A stretch of DNA of 64,000 nt, taken from NCBI RefSeq assembly GCF_008704655.1, contig NZ_CP023688.1, forward strand, positions 5,067,001-5,131,000, in the 5' to 3' direction. Positions 8,573 to 16,598 of this stretch are shown in pieces (the stretch's first letter is position 1; each line of letters begins with the position of its first letter). The position numbers were made by a program, and so were the translations under genes. The DNA is from Streptomyces rimosus. Its GTDB lineage: Bacteria; Actinomycetota; Actinomycetes; Streptomycetales; Streptomycetaceae. Below the pieces are notes generated by a model. That model saw nothing but the letters and a program-made list of their open reading frames with translations. It had not been told where the DNA came from and searched no databases.

Positions 8573-9014
8573 CGCCGATGTCCTCGTGCCACAGCTTGGG
8601 GCGGGCCGCGATGAACTCCCGCATCATGGCCACGCATTCCGCGTCGTCCAGCAGCACGATGCGTACGCCGCTCTGCGCCAGCCAGTCGTGTCCGCCGTGG
8701 TACGTACGGGCCTCGCCGATCACGACGCGCGAGATGCCGAACTGGCGGACCAGGCCGCTGCAGAACCAGCACGGGGAGAGGGTGGTGACCATCGTGGTGC
8801 CGCGGTAGTGGCGCTGCCGGCCGGCGGCGCGGAAGGCGGTGGTCTCCGCGTGTGCGGTGGGGTCGCCGTCCTGGACGCGCCGGTTGCGGCCGCGTCCGAG
8901 GAGGGCACCGTCGGGGCCGTACAGCGCGGCACCGATGGGGATGCCGCCCTCGGCCAGTCCGGCCCGTGCCTCGGCGACCGCCGTCGCCAGCATCGCGCGC
9001 TCCAGATCCTTCAC
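8565..9014 (-). CDS. Cytosine deaminase, yeast Fcy1-type
   Basis: 149 aa cytidine-deaminase-fold zinc enzyme. Zinc and catalytic residues are His55-Ala-Glu57 and Cys82/Cys85 (SPCWFC). The C-terminus RPKLWHEDIGDE closely resembles the yeast cytosine deaminase end, which caps the active site, so cytosine to uracil is the best reaction guess; other nucleobases remain possible. GTG at 9014 is chosen because GAGGAG lies about 10 nt upstream; the frame stays open far upstream but without support. It overlaps the oxygenase gene by 8 nt, implying coupling. Confidence 0.85.
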   Translation of the reverse strand: MKDLERAMLATAVAEARAGLAEGGIPIGAALYGPDGALLGRGRNRRVQDGDPTAHAETTAFRAAGRQRHYRGTTMVTTLSPCWFCSGLVRQFGISRVVIGEARTYHGGHDWLAQSGVRIVLLDDAECVAMMREFIAARPKLWHEDIGDE

Positions 9015-9104
9015 GACGGCCACTCTCCTCGCCCGGGAGCGGTCCGGCAACGTACGGGCCGCGATCCGGCCGGTGGGCGAGGGGCGAGGGGCGCGCGGAG
9101 TGGT

Positions 9105-9191
9105 CGTACGCCCCGGGCCGAGGGCGCGCGGCGTACGGCCGTGCGCTCCGGGAGGCGGGACGGCCGTACGCTCCGGGCCGACGGCGCACGG
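9105..9191. repeat. Degenerate direct repeat in intergenic DNA
   Basis: A unit beginning CGTACGCCCCGGGCCGAGG at 9105 recurs from 9165 as CGTACGCTCCGGGCCGACGG, with about 23 of 27 bases shared and a 60-bp offset. A weaker copy (GTGCGCTCCGGGA) lies between them. It is in the 238-bp gap between the deaminase and the membrane protein gene, where no gene is supported. Confidence 0.55.
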
Positions 9192-9252
9192 AACGGCCCT
9201 GCGCCAGGAGCCGACAGCCCGCAAACGCCCCCACGCCCCGAAGGCCGGGCCC

Positions 9253-9672
9253 TCAGCCCTTGGCCGGCGGGTTGTTCCCCTCGCCGTCCGACGAACCGTT
9301 TTCCTTGCGCCGCAGTTCCTCCTCGCGGCGCCGCAGGTCCGCCTCCCAGTCCTTCAGGAGCGCCTCGTCCTTCTTGTTCTCGTCCTTGAGCGAGCGCAGG
9401 AACTCGGGGTTGTCGTCCGGTGCGACCCACTTCTGCGCCGGGCCGCGCGCGCCGCCGGGCCACGGCGCGCCACCGCCGGCGTGTTCGCGCCGCGGGCGGC
9501 CGGCCACCAGCCAGGCGACCGGGCCGATGAGCACTTCGCCGAACAGCAGGATGATGAAGACCCAGGCGATCTTCGGCAGGCCGCGGACCTGGTTCTCCGG
9601 CGTGTTCAGGCAGTCGATGAACGCGTAGATCCACAGCGCCAGGATCAGAAGGAACGGCAGATACCTGAGCAT
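9253..9672 (-). CDS. PLDc_N-domain small membrane protein
   Basis: 139 aa. Two membrane segments (YLPFLLILALWIYAFIDC and KIAWVFIILLFGEVLIGPVAW) form the phospholipase-D-nuclease N-terminal (PLDc_N) domain, which despite its name has no nuclease residues. The C-terminal half is charged and probably coiled coil (EALLKDWEADLRRREEELRR). The ATG at 9672 follows an AGGGGGG site about 11 nt away; the long upstream open frame is a shadow of the antisense ubiD-like gene. Divergent from the menaquinone decarboxylase. Function unknown. Confidence 0.85.
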   Translation of the reverse strand: MLRYLPFLLILALWIYAFIDCLNTPENQVRGLPKIAWVFIILLFGEVLIGPVAWLVAGRPRREHAGGGAPWPGGARGPAQKWVAPDDNPEFLRSLKDENKKDEALLKDWEADLRRREEELRRKENGSSDGEGNNPPAKG

Positions 9673-9759
9673 TGCGGAAGCAGCCCCCCTGTGCTGACGG
9701 GCGGGCCTCGCGGGGCCCGGTGACCCGTCCAGGGTAGTGCGTACCGGATACTGGACAGC

Positions 9760-11217
9760 ATGGCTTATGACGATCTTCGCTCGTTCCTGCGCGCGCTCGA
9801 CCGGGAGGGTGACCTCAAGCGCATCAAGGCCGAGGTCGATCCGCATCTGGAAGTCGGCGAGATCGTCGACCGGGTGCAGAAGGCCGGTGGCCCGGCACTG
9901 CTCTTCGAGAACGTCAAGGGCTCGTCGATGCCGCTGGCCATGAACGTGTACGGCACCGACCGCCGGCTGCTGAAGGCGCTCGGCCTGACGTCGTACGACG
10001 AGATCAGCGACAAGATCGGCGGGCTGCTCAAGCCGGAGCTGCCGCACGGCTTCGTCGGTGTGCGCGAAGCCTTCGGCAAGCTCGCGAACATGGCGCACGT
10101 CCCGCCGAAGAAGGTCAAGGGCGACAGCGCCCCGGTCCAGGAGGTCGTGCTCCAGGGCGACGAGGTGGACCTGGAGCGGCTGCCCGCGCTGTTCACCTGG
10201 CCGCAGGACGGCGGGTCGTTCTTCAACCTGGGCCTGACCCACACCAAGCACCCGGAGACCGGTGTGCGCAACCTCGGTCTGTACCGCCTCCAGCGCCACG
10301 ACAAGCGCACCATCGGCATGCACTGGCAGATCCACAAGGACAGTCGCAACCACTACCAGGTGGCCGCCAAGCGCGGCGAGAAGCTGCCGGTCGCCATCGC
10401 CTTCGGCTGCCCGCCGGCCGTCACCTACGCCTCCACCGCGCCGCTGCCCGGCGACATGGACGAGTACATGTTCGCCGGCTTCATCCAGGGCAAGCGGATC
10501 GAGATGGTGGACTGCAAGACCGTGCCGCTCCAGGTACCGGCCAACGCCGAGGTCGTACTGGAAGGCTGGCTGGAGCCCGGCGAGATGCTGCCGGAGGGTC
10601 CCTTCGGCGACCACACCGGCTTCTACACGCCGCAGGAGCCGTTCCCGGCGCTGACCATCGACTGTGTGACGATGCGCCGGCGTCCGCTGCTCCAGTCGAT
10701 CGTGGTGGGCCGGCCGCCGACGGAGGACGGCCCGCTGGGCCGGGCCACCGAGCGGTTCTTCCTGCCGCTGCTCAAGATCATCGTGCCGGACATCGTGGAC
10801 TACCACCTGCCCGAGTCGGGCGGCTTCCACAACTGCGCGATCGTCTCGATCGACAAGAAGTACCCCAAGCACGCCCAGAAGGTGATGCACGCCATCTGGG
10901 GCGCCCACATGATGTCGCTGACCAAGCTGATCATCGTGGTCGACGCCGACTGCGACGTGCACAACCTGCACGAGGTCTCCTGGCGGGCGCTGGGCAACAC
11001 CGACTACGCGCGCGACCTGACCGTCGTCGAGGGGCCGGTCGATCACCTCGACCACGCCTCGTACCAGCAGTTCTGGGGCGGCAAGGCGGGCATCGACGCG
11101 ACGCGCAAGCTGCCCGAGGAGGGGTACACCAGGGACGGCGGCTGGCCGGAGATGGTCGAGTCGGACACCGCGACGGCGGCGAAGGTCGACCGCCGCTGGA
11201 AGGAGTACGGGTTCTAG
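9760..11217 (+). CDS. UbiD-family menaquinone biosynthesis decarboxylase
   Basis: 485 aa member of the UbiD prenylated-FMN decarboxylases, matching the S. coelicolor SCO4490 position. It is thought to remove the carboxylate from the naphthoate intermediate in the futalosine pathway. Diagnostic features include GLYRLQRHDKRTIGMHWQIHK, the PFGDHTGFYTP motif with the conserved Glu just before it (LEPGEMLPEGPFGDH), and WGAHMMSLTKLI. GATACT sits 7 nt before the ATG, so a leaderless transcript is possible. Only 2 nt separate it from the prenyltransferase gene, so the two are cotranscribed. Confidence 0.93.
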   Translation: MAYDDLRSFLRALDREGDLKRIKAEVDPHLEVGEIVDRVQKAGGPALLFENVKGSSMPLAMNVYGTDRRLLKALGLTSYDEISDKIGGLLKPELPHGFVGVREAFGKLANMAHVPPKKVKGDSAPVQEVVLQGDEVDLERLPALFTWPQDGGSFFNLGLTHTKHPETGVRNLGLYRLQRHDKRTIGMHWQIHKDSRNHYQVAAKRGEKLPVAIAFGCPPAVTYASTAPLPGDMDEYMFAGFIQGKRIEMVDCKTVPLQVPANAEVVLEGWLEPGEMLPEGPFGDHTGFYTPQEPFPALTIDCVTMRRRPLLQSIVVGRPPTEDGPLGRATERFFLPLLKIIVPDIVDYHLPESGGFHNCAIVSIDKKYPKHAQKVMHAIWGAHMMSLTKLIIVVDADCDVHNLHEVSWRALGNTDYARDLTVVEGPVDHLDHASYQQFWGGKAGIDATRKLPEEGYTRDGGWPEMVESDTATAAKVDRRWKEYGF

Positions 11218-11219
11218 AC

Positions 11220-12143
11220 ATGAGCGCCGATTCAGCGACACCGGATCTCTTCGCCCCCGAACCCGCACCGCCCGGCCGGATCAAAGCCTTCCTCCGGCTG
11301 GTGATGATCGAGCACTCGGTCTTCGCGCTGCCCTTCGCCTACATCGCCTCGCTGACCGCGATGCACCAGTGGGACAAGACCGTCCACTGGGTCAAGCTGC
11401 TGCTGGTCACGGTCGCGATGGTGGGGCTGCGCACGTTCGCGATGGCCGCCAACCGCATCATCGACCGGGAGATCGACGCCCGTAACCCGCGCACCGCGGG
11501 CCGCGAGCTGGTCACCGGCGCGGTCTCGGTGCGCTCCGCCTGGACCGGCGCGCTGATCGCGGTGGTCTTCTTCCTGGGCGCCGCCGCCCTGCTCAACCCG
11601 CTGTGCCTGGCGCTGGCGCCGATCGCCGTCATCCCGATGGTGGTCTATCCGTACGGCAAGCGCTTCACGAACTTCCCGCACGCGATCCTCGGTCTGGCCC
11701 AGGCGATGGGCCCGGTCGGCGCGTGGATAGCCGTCACGGGGTCCTGGTCCTGGGACGCGGTGATCCTCGGCCTGGCCGTGGGCGTCTGGATCGGCGGCTT
11801 CGACCTGATCTTCGCCTGCCAGGACGTGCAGGCGGACCGGGCGCACGGCGTGAAGTCCGTACCGGCCCGCTTCGGCATCCCGGCGGCCCTGCACGGCGCC
11901 CGCGCCAGCCACGCCGTCACCACGGCGCTGCTGGTCTGGTACGCGCTCGCCACCCACGCCGGGGTGTTCTTCTGGCTCGGCCTGGTGATCGTCGTCGGCG
12001 CGTTCCTCTACGAGCACACCATCGTGCGCCCGCACGACCTCTCCCGGCTGAACCGGGCGTTCTTCCAGGTCAACGGCTTCATCGGTATAGCGCTGTTCGT
12101 CTGCGCGCTGCTGGACCTGATCGTGCGCGGCCTGACGGTCTGA
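11220..12143 (+). CDS. mqnP: Menaquinone biosynthesis prenyltransferase MqnP (UbiA family)
   Basis: 307 aa, 8-9 membrane segments. The first Asp-rich motif is NRIIDREIDARN (Asn78, Asp82, Asp86) and the second is in FACQDVQADRAHG, both needed for Mg-diphosphate binding. It transfers the polyprenyl chain to the aromatic ring at the membrane. The ATG follows the decarboxylase stop by 2 nt, and the downstream perfect hairpin ends the unit. Position and neighbours match SCO4491. Confidence 0.95.
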   Translation: MSADSATPDLFAPEPAPPGRIKAFLRLVMIEHSVFALPFAYIASLTAMHQWDKTVHWVKLLLVTVAMVGLRTFAMAANRIIDREIDARNPRTAGRELVTGAVSVRSAWTGALIAVVFFLGAAALLNPLCLALAPIAVIPMVVYPYGKRFTNFPHAILGLAQAMGPVGAWIAVTGSWSWDAVILGLAVGVWIGGFDLIFACQDVQADRAHGVKSVPARFGIPAALHGARASHAVTTALLVWYALATHAGVFFWLGLVIVVGAFLYEHTIVRPHDLSRLNRAFFQVNGFIGIALFVCALLDLIVRGLTV

Positions 12144-12160
12144 CGGCCCTGCCAACGACG

Positions 12161-12190
12161 AAGCGCTCCGGGGCCTGCCCCGGAGCGCTT
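12161..12190. terminator. Bidirectional terminator hairpin
   Basis: Perfect 13-bp stem AAGCGCTCCGGGG with loop CCTG and its complement, between the convergent mqnP and DUF4870 genes. No long U tract, as usual in high-GC actinobacteria. Confidence 0.85.
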
Positions 12191-12206
12191 TGTGACGTCT
12201 GGTGCG

Positions 12207-13028
12207 TTACGGCTTGACCATCGGCCAGGCGACGGCCTTCGGGTACGACCAGAACTCGCCGCGGTTCGCCTTCACCGTGGCGATGATGGCGAACACGATG
12301 CTGGTGATCTCGAACGCCACGACCAGCAGCGCGACGATCATGATGGCGAGCGGGGCCGCCAGCGGCGCCCGCCCTCCGTTCGCGTGCTCCAGGCCGATGC
12401 CGACGAGCAGGGCGGAGAAATAGAGCACGGCGCCGATCGCCACCACGATGGCCTGGGTGATGCCGAAGTTCATGGCCTGGGTGCTGTGGTGGCGCACCAG
12501 CGGATCGTGCCGGTTCTGCTCGTTGCCGCGGATCGTCATCGGGGCGATCCAGCCGAGGACGCCGCCCAGGCCGCAGCAGAAGCTGGAGCCGACGGTGATG
12601 GTCAGCAGCGCGCCCAGGTGGGCCCACATGGCGCTGGTCGTCGGGGGCCGCATCGGCTGCGCGTAGCCGGGCTGCCCGCCGGGGCCCCAGCCGCCGCCCT
12701 GCGGGTACTGGCCAGGGCCTTGCGCGTATCCGCCGGGCCCCTGGGCGTACGGGCCGGAGGCGCCGCCCTGGCCCGGACCGGGACCGTACCCGGGGCCCGG
12801 GCCGTACGACTGGGGGCCGGGAGCCTGGCCGTAACCGCCGCCCTGCGGGGGCGGCGCGGGCTGCTGCTCGGGCCCGGCGCCGTACGGGGGCGGTGTCTGC
12901 GCCGACTGTGGGGCCTGCTGGGGCTGCTGCTGGTCCTGCGGAGCCTGCTGGTCCTGCTGCTGGTCCTGCGGAGCCGGCTGCCGGTCCTGAGGCTGCTGCG
13001 GCTCGTCGGGCTTGTGGAATTCGACCAT
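12207..13028 (-). CDS. DUF4870 membrane protein with Gln/Pro/Gly-rich N-terminus
   Basis: 273 aa. Residues 1-125 are low complexity: QQ/PQ runs, then Gly-Pro-Tyr-Gln repeats such as GGYAQGPGQYPQGGGWGPGG. The C-terminal part is the DUF4870 domain with three or four membrane segments (AHLGALLTITVGSSFCCGLG; ITQAIVVAIGAVLYFSALLVG; IMIVALLVVAFEITSIVFAII). ATG at 13028 follows GGGGGGA; a TTG at 13043 lacks one. No enzymatic motif; the tail may be a protein-interaction region. Function unknown. Confidence 0.88.
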   Translation of the reverse strand: MVEFHKPDEPQQPQDRQPAPQDQQQDQQAPQDQQQPQQAPQSAQTPPPYGAGPEQQPAPPPQGGGYGQAPGPQSYGPGPGYGPGPGQGGASGPYAQGPGGYAQGPGQYPQGGGWGPGGQPGYAQPMRPPTTSAMWAHLGALLTITVGSSFCCGLGGVLGWIAPMTIRGNEQNRHDPLVRHHSTQAMNFGITQAIVVAIGAVLYFSALLVGIGLEHANGGRAPLAAPLAIMIVALLVVAFEITSIVFAIIATVKANRGEFWSYPKAVAWPMVKP

Positions 13029-13100
13029 GCCAGGTCCCCCCAAGGGTCGTGCTGTTCTGTGCCGCGGCGCGCGACCTTGCGAACGCGCCGTCCGGCGAGA

Positions 13101-13706
13101 CTACGGGATCGGCCGGGCCGTACCACCGGGCGGCGCCTCGGCCGCCCGCTGCCGGAAGACGAACGCCGCCAGCACGCCGCCCACCAGCCCGAACAGATGG
13201 CCCTGCCAGCTGACGCCATTGTCGCTCGGCAGCGCGCCCCACAGGATCGAGCCGTACACCACGGCGACGAGCGCGCCGAGGGCGATGTCCAGCGGCTTGT
13301 GGTCGATGAAGCCGCGTATCAGCAGATACCCGAAGAGGCCGAAGACGACGCCGGAGGCACCGGCGGTGTTGCTGCCCGCTGGCGCGGTCAGCCAGACGCC
13401 CAGTCCGCTGGTCAGCGCGATGAGCAGGGCCACACCGACGAACCGGGCGAGGCCGCTGCGCAGCGCGGCGAGGAAGCCGAGGAGCAGCAGCGGCAGGGTG
13501 TTCGCGGCGAGGTGGTCGAAGCCGAAGTGGATGAAGGCGGCGGGCAGCACATCCGCCAGCTCGCTCATCTCGCGCGGTCGTACGCCGAAGGTGTCCAGCG
13601 CGTTCCCCGAAGCGGCGTCGGCCATCTCCAGGACCCACAGCAGCGCGACCCACCCCAGCATCAGCGCGGCGGCCGGCTTCGCGCGCTCCAGCGCTCGCGT
13701 CATCAT
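13101..13706 (-). CDS. Rhomboid-family intramembrane serine protease
   Basis: 201 aa, six membrane segments. The catalytic serine is Ser118 in GASG and the catalytic histidine is His170 in SWQGHLFGLVGG. It cleaves substrates inside the membrane; the substrate is not indicated. The ATG pair at 13703-13706 is preferred over an upstream GTG at 13733 because GGAAGG lies 8-9 nt before it, whereas the GTG has its site too close. It is divergent from the ubiX-like gene. Confidence 0.88.
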   Translation of the reverse strand: MMTRALERAKPAAALMLGWVALLWVLEMADAASGNALDTFGVRPREMSELADVLPAAFIHFGFDHLAANTLPLLLLGFLAALRSGLARFVGVALLIALTSGLGVWLTAPAGSNTAGASGVVFGLFGYLLIRGFIDHKPLDIALGALVAVVYGSILWGALPSDNGVSWQGHLFGLVGGVLAAFVFRQRAAEAPPGGTARPIP

Positions 13707-13773
13707 CGGCGGCACCTTCCTTTCCCCGTTCACTTCTCCAAACGGCCGTGACGGGTCCGGTGGTTCCGCCGGA

Positions 13774-13779
13774 TAGGCT
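13774..13779 (+). promoter_or_regulatory. -10 box TAGGCT of ubiX-like gene (leaderless)
   Basis: TAGGCT is followed by exactly 7 nt and then the GTG start at 13787, the arrangement of leaderless Streptomyces transcripts. No good -35 box or Shine-Dalgarno sequence is visible. Confidence 0.55.
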
Positions 13780-13786
13780 CGATGCC

Positions 13787-14545
13787 GTGGAACCGCAGGA
13801 CAACAACCCCAGTCAGCCCGGTGTCACAAGGCCCGGCGGCCGCTCCGCCCGGCCGGGCACCGGGTCCGCCGATGCGCCCCGCCGTCCCTGGGTGGTGGGT
13901 GTCTCGGGCGCGTCCGGCACGCCGTACGCGGCGTCCGTGGTGCGCGGCCTGCTCGCGGCGGGGGAAGCGGTGGACCTGGTCGTCAGCCGGGCTTCGCGGC
14001 TGACGCTGCTGGACGAGACGGGCATCTCCTTCCGGGACGCGCACTGGCGCGCCGACCTGCGGGAGTGGCTGGCGCTCGGCGCGGACGGCAAGCCGGGCAC
14101 GTTCGCGGTCACGGAAGCGGACCTGGATCTGGTGCGCTACTGGCCGGCCGGGGACCTCGCGGCGGGGCCGTCGTCGGGTTCGTACCCCGTCAAGGGAATG
14201 CTGATCGTGCCGGCGAGTACGGCGTGTGTGGCCGGGGTCGCGCTGGGGCTGTCGAAGGACCTGCTCCAGCGGGTGGCGAGCGTGACGCTCAAGGAGCGCA
14301 GGAGGCTGGTGGTCGCGGTGCGGGAGACCCCGCTGAACGGGCAGACCCTCAAGCATCTGGTGACGCTGGACGAGGCGGGCGCTGTGGTGCTGCCCGCCTC
14401 TCCGGCGTTCTACGCGGGAGCGACGCACATCCAGGATCTGGTGGACTTCGTCGCGGGCCGGGTGCTGGACGCGGCCGGGGTGCCGCACCGGCTCTACCGG
14501 CGGTGGGTGGGGGAGCTGGGCTCGGGCTCCAGGGAGGCCGACTAG
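13787..14545 (+). CDS. UbiX-like flavin prenyltransferase of the futalosine pathway
   Basis: 252 aa, longer than the usual ~190-220 aa because of a disordered N-terminal 40 residues. The FMN-binding start VVGVSGASGTPYAASVVRGL, the PASTACVAGVALGLSKDLLQR segment and the KERRRLVVAVRETPL motif are classic UbiX/Pad1. It makes prenylated FMN, the cofactor needed by the UbiD-type decarboxylase encoded at 9760. GTG at 13787 fits the -10 box 7 nt before it. Its last codons overlap the convergent 45-aa gene by 3 nt. Corresponds to SCO4492 by position. Confidence 0.92.
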   Translation: MEPQDNNPSQPGVTRPGGRSARPGTGSADAPRRPWVVGVSGASGTPYAASVVRGLLAAGEAVDLVVSRASRLTLLDETGISFRDAHWRADLREWLALGADGKPGTFAVTEADLDLVRYWPAGDLAAGPSSGSYPVKGMLIVPASTACVAGVALGLSKDLLQRVASVTLKERRRLVVAVRETPLNGQTLKHLVTLDEAGAVVLPASPAFYAGATHIQDLVDFVAGRVLDAAGVPHRLYRRWVGELGSGSREAD

Positions 14546-14679
14546 CGCTTCTTGGCGGAGCCGTTGCGGCCGAAGCGGCGCTTGCCCTCAGCGGCGGCGG
14601 CAGGACGGTGGGCACGAGAACGATTGGCCAGGTCCTGCAGCTCGCGCATGCGGGCGTAGGCCATCTCGATCGAGTACAC
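14542..14679 (-). CDS. 45-aa basic conserved small protein
   Basis: GTG at 14679 has GGAG 8 nt upstream. The protein starts MYSIEMAYARMRELQDLANR (amphipathic helix) and ends in a strongly basic tail (GKRRFGRNGSAKKR). Its stop overlaps the ubiX-like stop by 3 nt. The strong ribosome site, clean start and helix-plus-basic-tail design argue that it is expressed. I recall a small ORF at this spot in other Streptomyces but cannot verify it here. Possible nucleic-acid or membrane binding is inference; no function known. Confidence 0.7.
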   Translation of the reverse strand: MYSIEMAYARMRELQDLANRSRAHRPAAAAEGKRRFGRNGSAKKR

Positions 14680-14809
14680 GGTGACTTCTCCTGTGAAAGA
14701 TCGTCTTTGATCAACTGAGATTGACGGTTTGCAGGGTCGCAGCCCCTGTATGCCTTAGATTCTACATGGAAAAGCCGGGATTGCAGAGCGAATGGAAGGT
14801 CAGGGGCGT

Positions 14810-15265
14810 ATGGATGCCGTAGATAGGCAGCTCATCCAGGCACTGCGGGAGAACGGCAGGGCCTCGTACGCGGAGCTGGGCCGGCTCGTGGGCCTGTCCG
14901 GGCCCAGCGTCACCGACCGGATCAACCGCCTGGAGGCGGCCGGCGTGATCACCGGCTACCGGGCCACCGTCGACGCGGCCTCGCTCGGCCTGGGCGTCAC
15001 GGCCCTGGTCGGCATCTCCCTCTCGGACGCCGCCGACCACGAGGACGTGGCCATGCGGCTGCGCGACCTCGCGGAGATCGAGGACGCCTGGTTCATCGCG
15101 GGCGACGACTCGTACATGCTCAAGGTCCGGGTCAGCGACGTGGACGGCCTGGAGCGCACCATCCGCAGGCTCTCCGGGACCAAGGGCGTCTCCCGTACGC
15201 GTACCACCATCGTGCTCTCCACCAAGTGGGAGAACCGCGTCGGCGAGCTGCCCGAGGACGCGTAG
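14810..15265 (+). CDS. Lrp/AsnC-family transcriptional regulator
   Basis: 151 aa. N-terminal winged helix (MDAVDRQLIQALRENGRASY, then VGLSGPSVTDRINRLEAAGVI) and C-terminal RAM effector domain (AWFIAGDDSYMLKVRVSD, VSRTRTTIVLSTKWENR). ATG at 14810 is the family-typical start; an in-frame ATG at 14792 adds six residues and has a poorer site. It sits between the ubiX-like gene and mqnE and may sense an amino acid or a pathway intermediate. A TTGACG box at 14721 could be its -35. Confidence 0.9.
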   Translation: MDAVDRQLIQALRENGRASYAELGRLVGLSGPSVTDRINRLEAAGVITGYRATVDAASLGLGVTALVGISLSDAADHEDVAMRLRDLAEIEDAWFIAGDDSYMLKVRVSDVDGLERTIRRLSGTKGVSRTRTTIVLSTKWENRVGELPEDA

Positions 15266-15275
15266 GACCCCGCTT

Positions 15276-15314
15276 CCACGCCTGTACGGCGGGCCCCCGG
15301 CCGTACAGGCGTGG
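15276..15314 (+). terminator. Strong terminator after Lrp-family gene
   Basis: Perfect 15-bp stem (CCACGCCTGTACGGC and complement) with a 9-nt loop, 11 nt after the stop. It separates the regulator from mqnE. Confidence 0.85.
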
Positions 15315-15343
15315 GGGCCCGCCGGGGCAGGAAAACGGGGGAG

Positions 15344-15349
15344 TACGCT
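15344..15349 (+). promoter_or_regulatory. -10 box TACGCT of mqnE
   Basis: GTACGCT stands 41 nt before the mqnE ATG. The same GTACGCT heptamer precedes mqnC (33754-33760), suggesting similar promoters. No clear -35 box. Confidence 0.45.
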
Positions 15350-15390
15350 CGGTGAAGCCCGATTTTGGCAGAGATATGGGAGGCGGCCGG

Positions 15391-16569
15391 ATGACTGCAT
15401 CCATGGATGTGGGTCTCAAGCGCGAGCTGGAGGACAAGGTCCGGTCCGGGGAGCGGCTGACCCGCGAGGACGGCATCGCCCTCTATGAGAGCGACGACCT
15501 GGCGTGGCTCGGCGGCCTCGCCCACGAGGTGCGCACCCGCAAGAACGGCGACGTGGTGCACTTCAACGTCAACCGTCACCTGAACATGACCAACGTGTGC
15601 ACCGCCTCCTGCGCGTACTGCTCCTTCCAGCGCAAGCCCGGCGAGAAGGACGCGTACACGATGCGCATCGAGGAGGCCGTCCGCCTCGCCAAGGCGATGG
15701 AGGGCGACAAGCTCACCGAGCTGCACATCGTCAACGGCCTCCACCCGACCCTGCCGTGGCGCTACTACCCGCGCTCGCTCAGCGCCCTCAAGGAGGCGCT
15801 GCCCGACACGGTCTCCCTCAAGGCGTTCACCGCCACCGAGATCCACCACTTCGAGAAGATCTCCGGGCTGTCCGCCTCCGAGATCCTCGACGAGCTGATC
15901 GACGCCGGCCTGGAGTCGCTGACCGGCGGCGGTGCCGAGATCTTCGACTGGGAGGTGCGTCAGCACATCGTCGACCACGACACCCACTGGGAGGACTGGT
16001 CGCGCATCCACCGCCTGGCGCACGAGAAGGGCCTCAAGGGCCCCTGCACCATGCTGTACGGGCACATCGAGGAGCCCCGGCACCGCGTCGACCACGTACT
16101 GCGCCTGCGCGAGCTCCAGGACGAGACCGGCGGCTTCCAGGTCTTCATCCCGCTGCGCTACCAGCACGACTTCGTGGACATGAAGGACGGCAAGGTCCGC
16201 AACCGCCTCCAGGCGCGCACCACGATGGCGACCGGCGCCGAGGCGCTGAAGACCTTCGCCGTCTCCCGGCTGCTGTTCGACAACGTCCCGCACGTGAAGG
16301 TCTTCTGGGTCATGCACGGCCTGCAGACCGCGCAGCTCGCGCTCCAGCACGGCGCCGACGACATGGACGGCTCGGTCGTCGAGTACAAGATCACGCACGA
16401 CGCGGACAACTACGGCACGCCGAACAAGCTCACCCGCGACGACCTGCTGGACCTGATCCGCGACGCGGGCTTCCGGCCGGTCGAGCGCAACACCCGCTAC
16501 GAGATCATCCAGGAATACCCGGGCCCGGACGCGAACCGCCGCGAGGCCCCGCAGCCGATGCGGGTGTGA
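15391..16569 (+). CDS. mqnE: Aminodeoxyfutalosine synthase MqnE
   Basis: 392 aa radical-SAM enzyme. The [4Fe-4S] motif is Cys70-x3-Cys74-x2-Cys77 (CTASCAYC). It joins 3-[(1-carboxyvinyl)oxy]benzoate to the adenosyl group of SAM in the second futalosine step. Supporting segments include GLHPTLPWRYYP, LTGGGAEIFDWEVR and HIVNG after the cluster. The ATG is preceded by GGAGG at 7 nt; the upstream open frame runs through the terminator and is rejected. Paralogue of MqnC further right in this window. Matches SCO4494. Confidence 0.96.
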   Translation: MTASMDVGLKRELEDKVRSGERLTREDGIALYESDDLAWLGGLAHEVRTRKNGDVVHFNVNRHLNMTNVCTASCAYCSFQRKPGEKDAYTMRIEEAVRLAKAMEGDKLTELHIVNGLHPTLPWRYYPRSLSALKEALPDTVSLKAFTATEIHHFEKISGLSASEILDELIDAGLESLTGGGAEIFDWEVRQHIVDHDTHWEDWSRIHRLAHEKGLKGPCTMLYGHIEEPRHRVDHVLRLRELQDETGGFQVFIPLRYQHDFVDMKDGKVRNRLQARTTMATGAEALKTFAVSRLLFDNVPHVKVFWVMHGLQTAQLALQHGADDMDGSVVEYKITHDADNYGTPNKLTRDDLLDLIRDAGFRPVERNTRYEIIQEYPGPDANRREAPQPMRV

Positions 16570-16598
16570 ACCCGGGCAGAGCGGCAAGGGACCGCGGC

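Noticed and set aside
15226..15390. Longer start for mqnE
   Set aside because: The extension runs through a perfect terminator hairpin; ATG 15391 has GGAGG at 7 nt.
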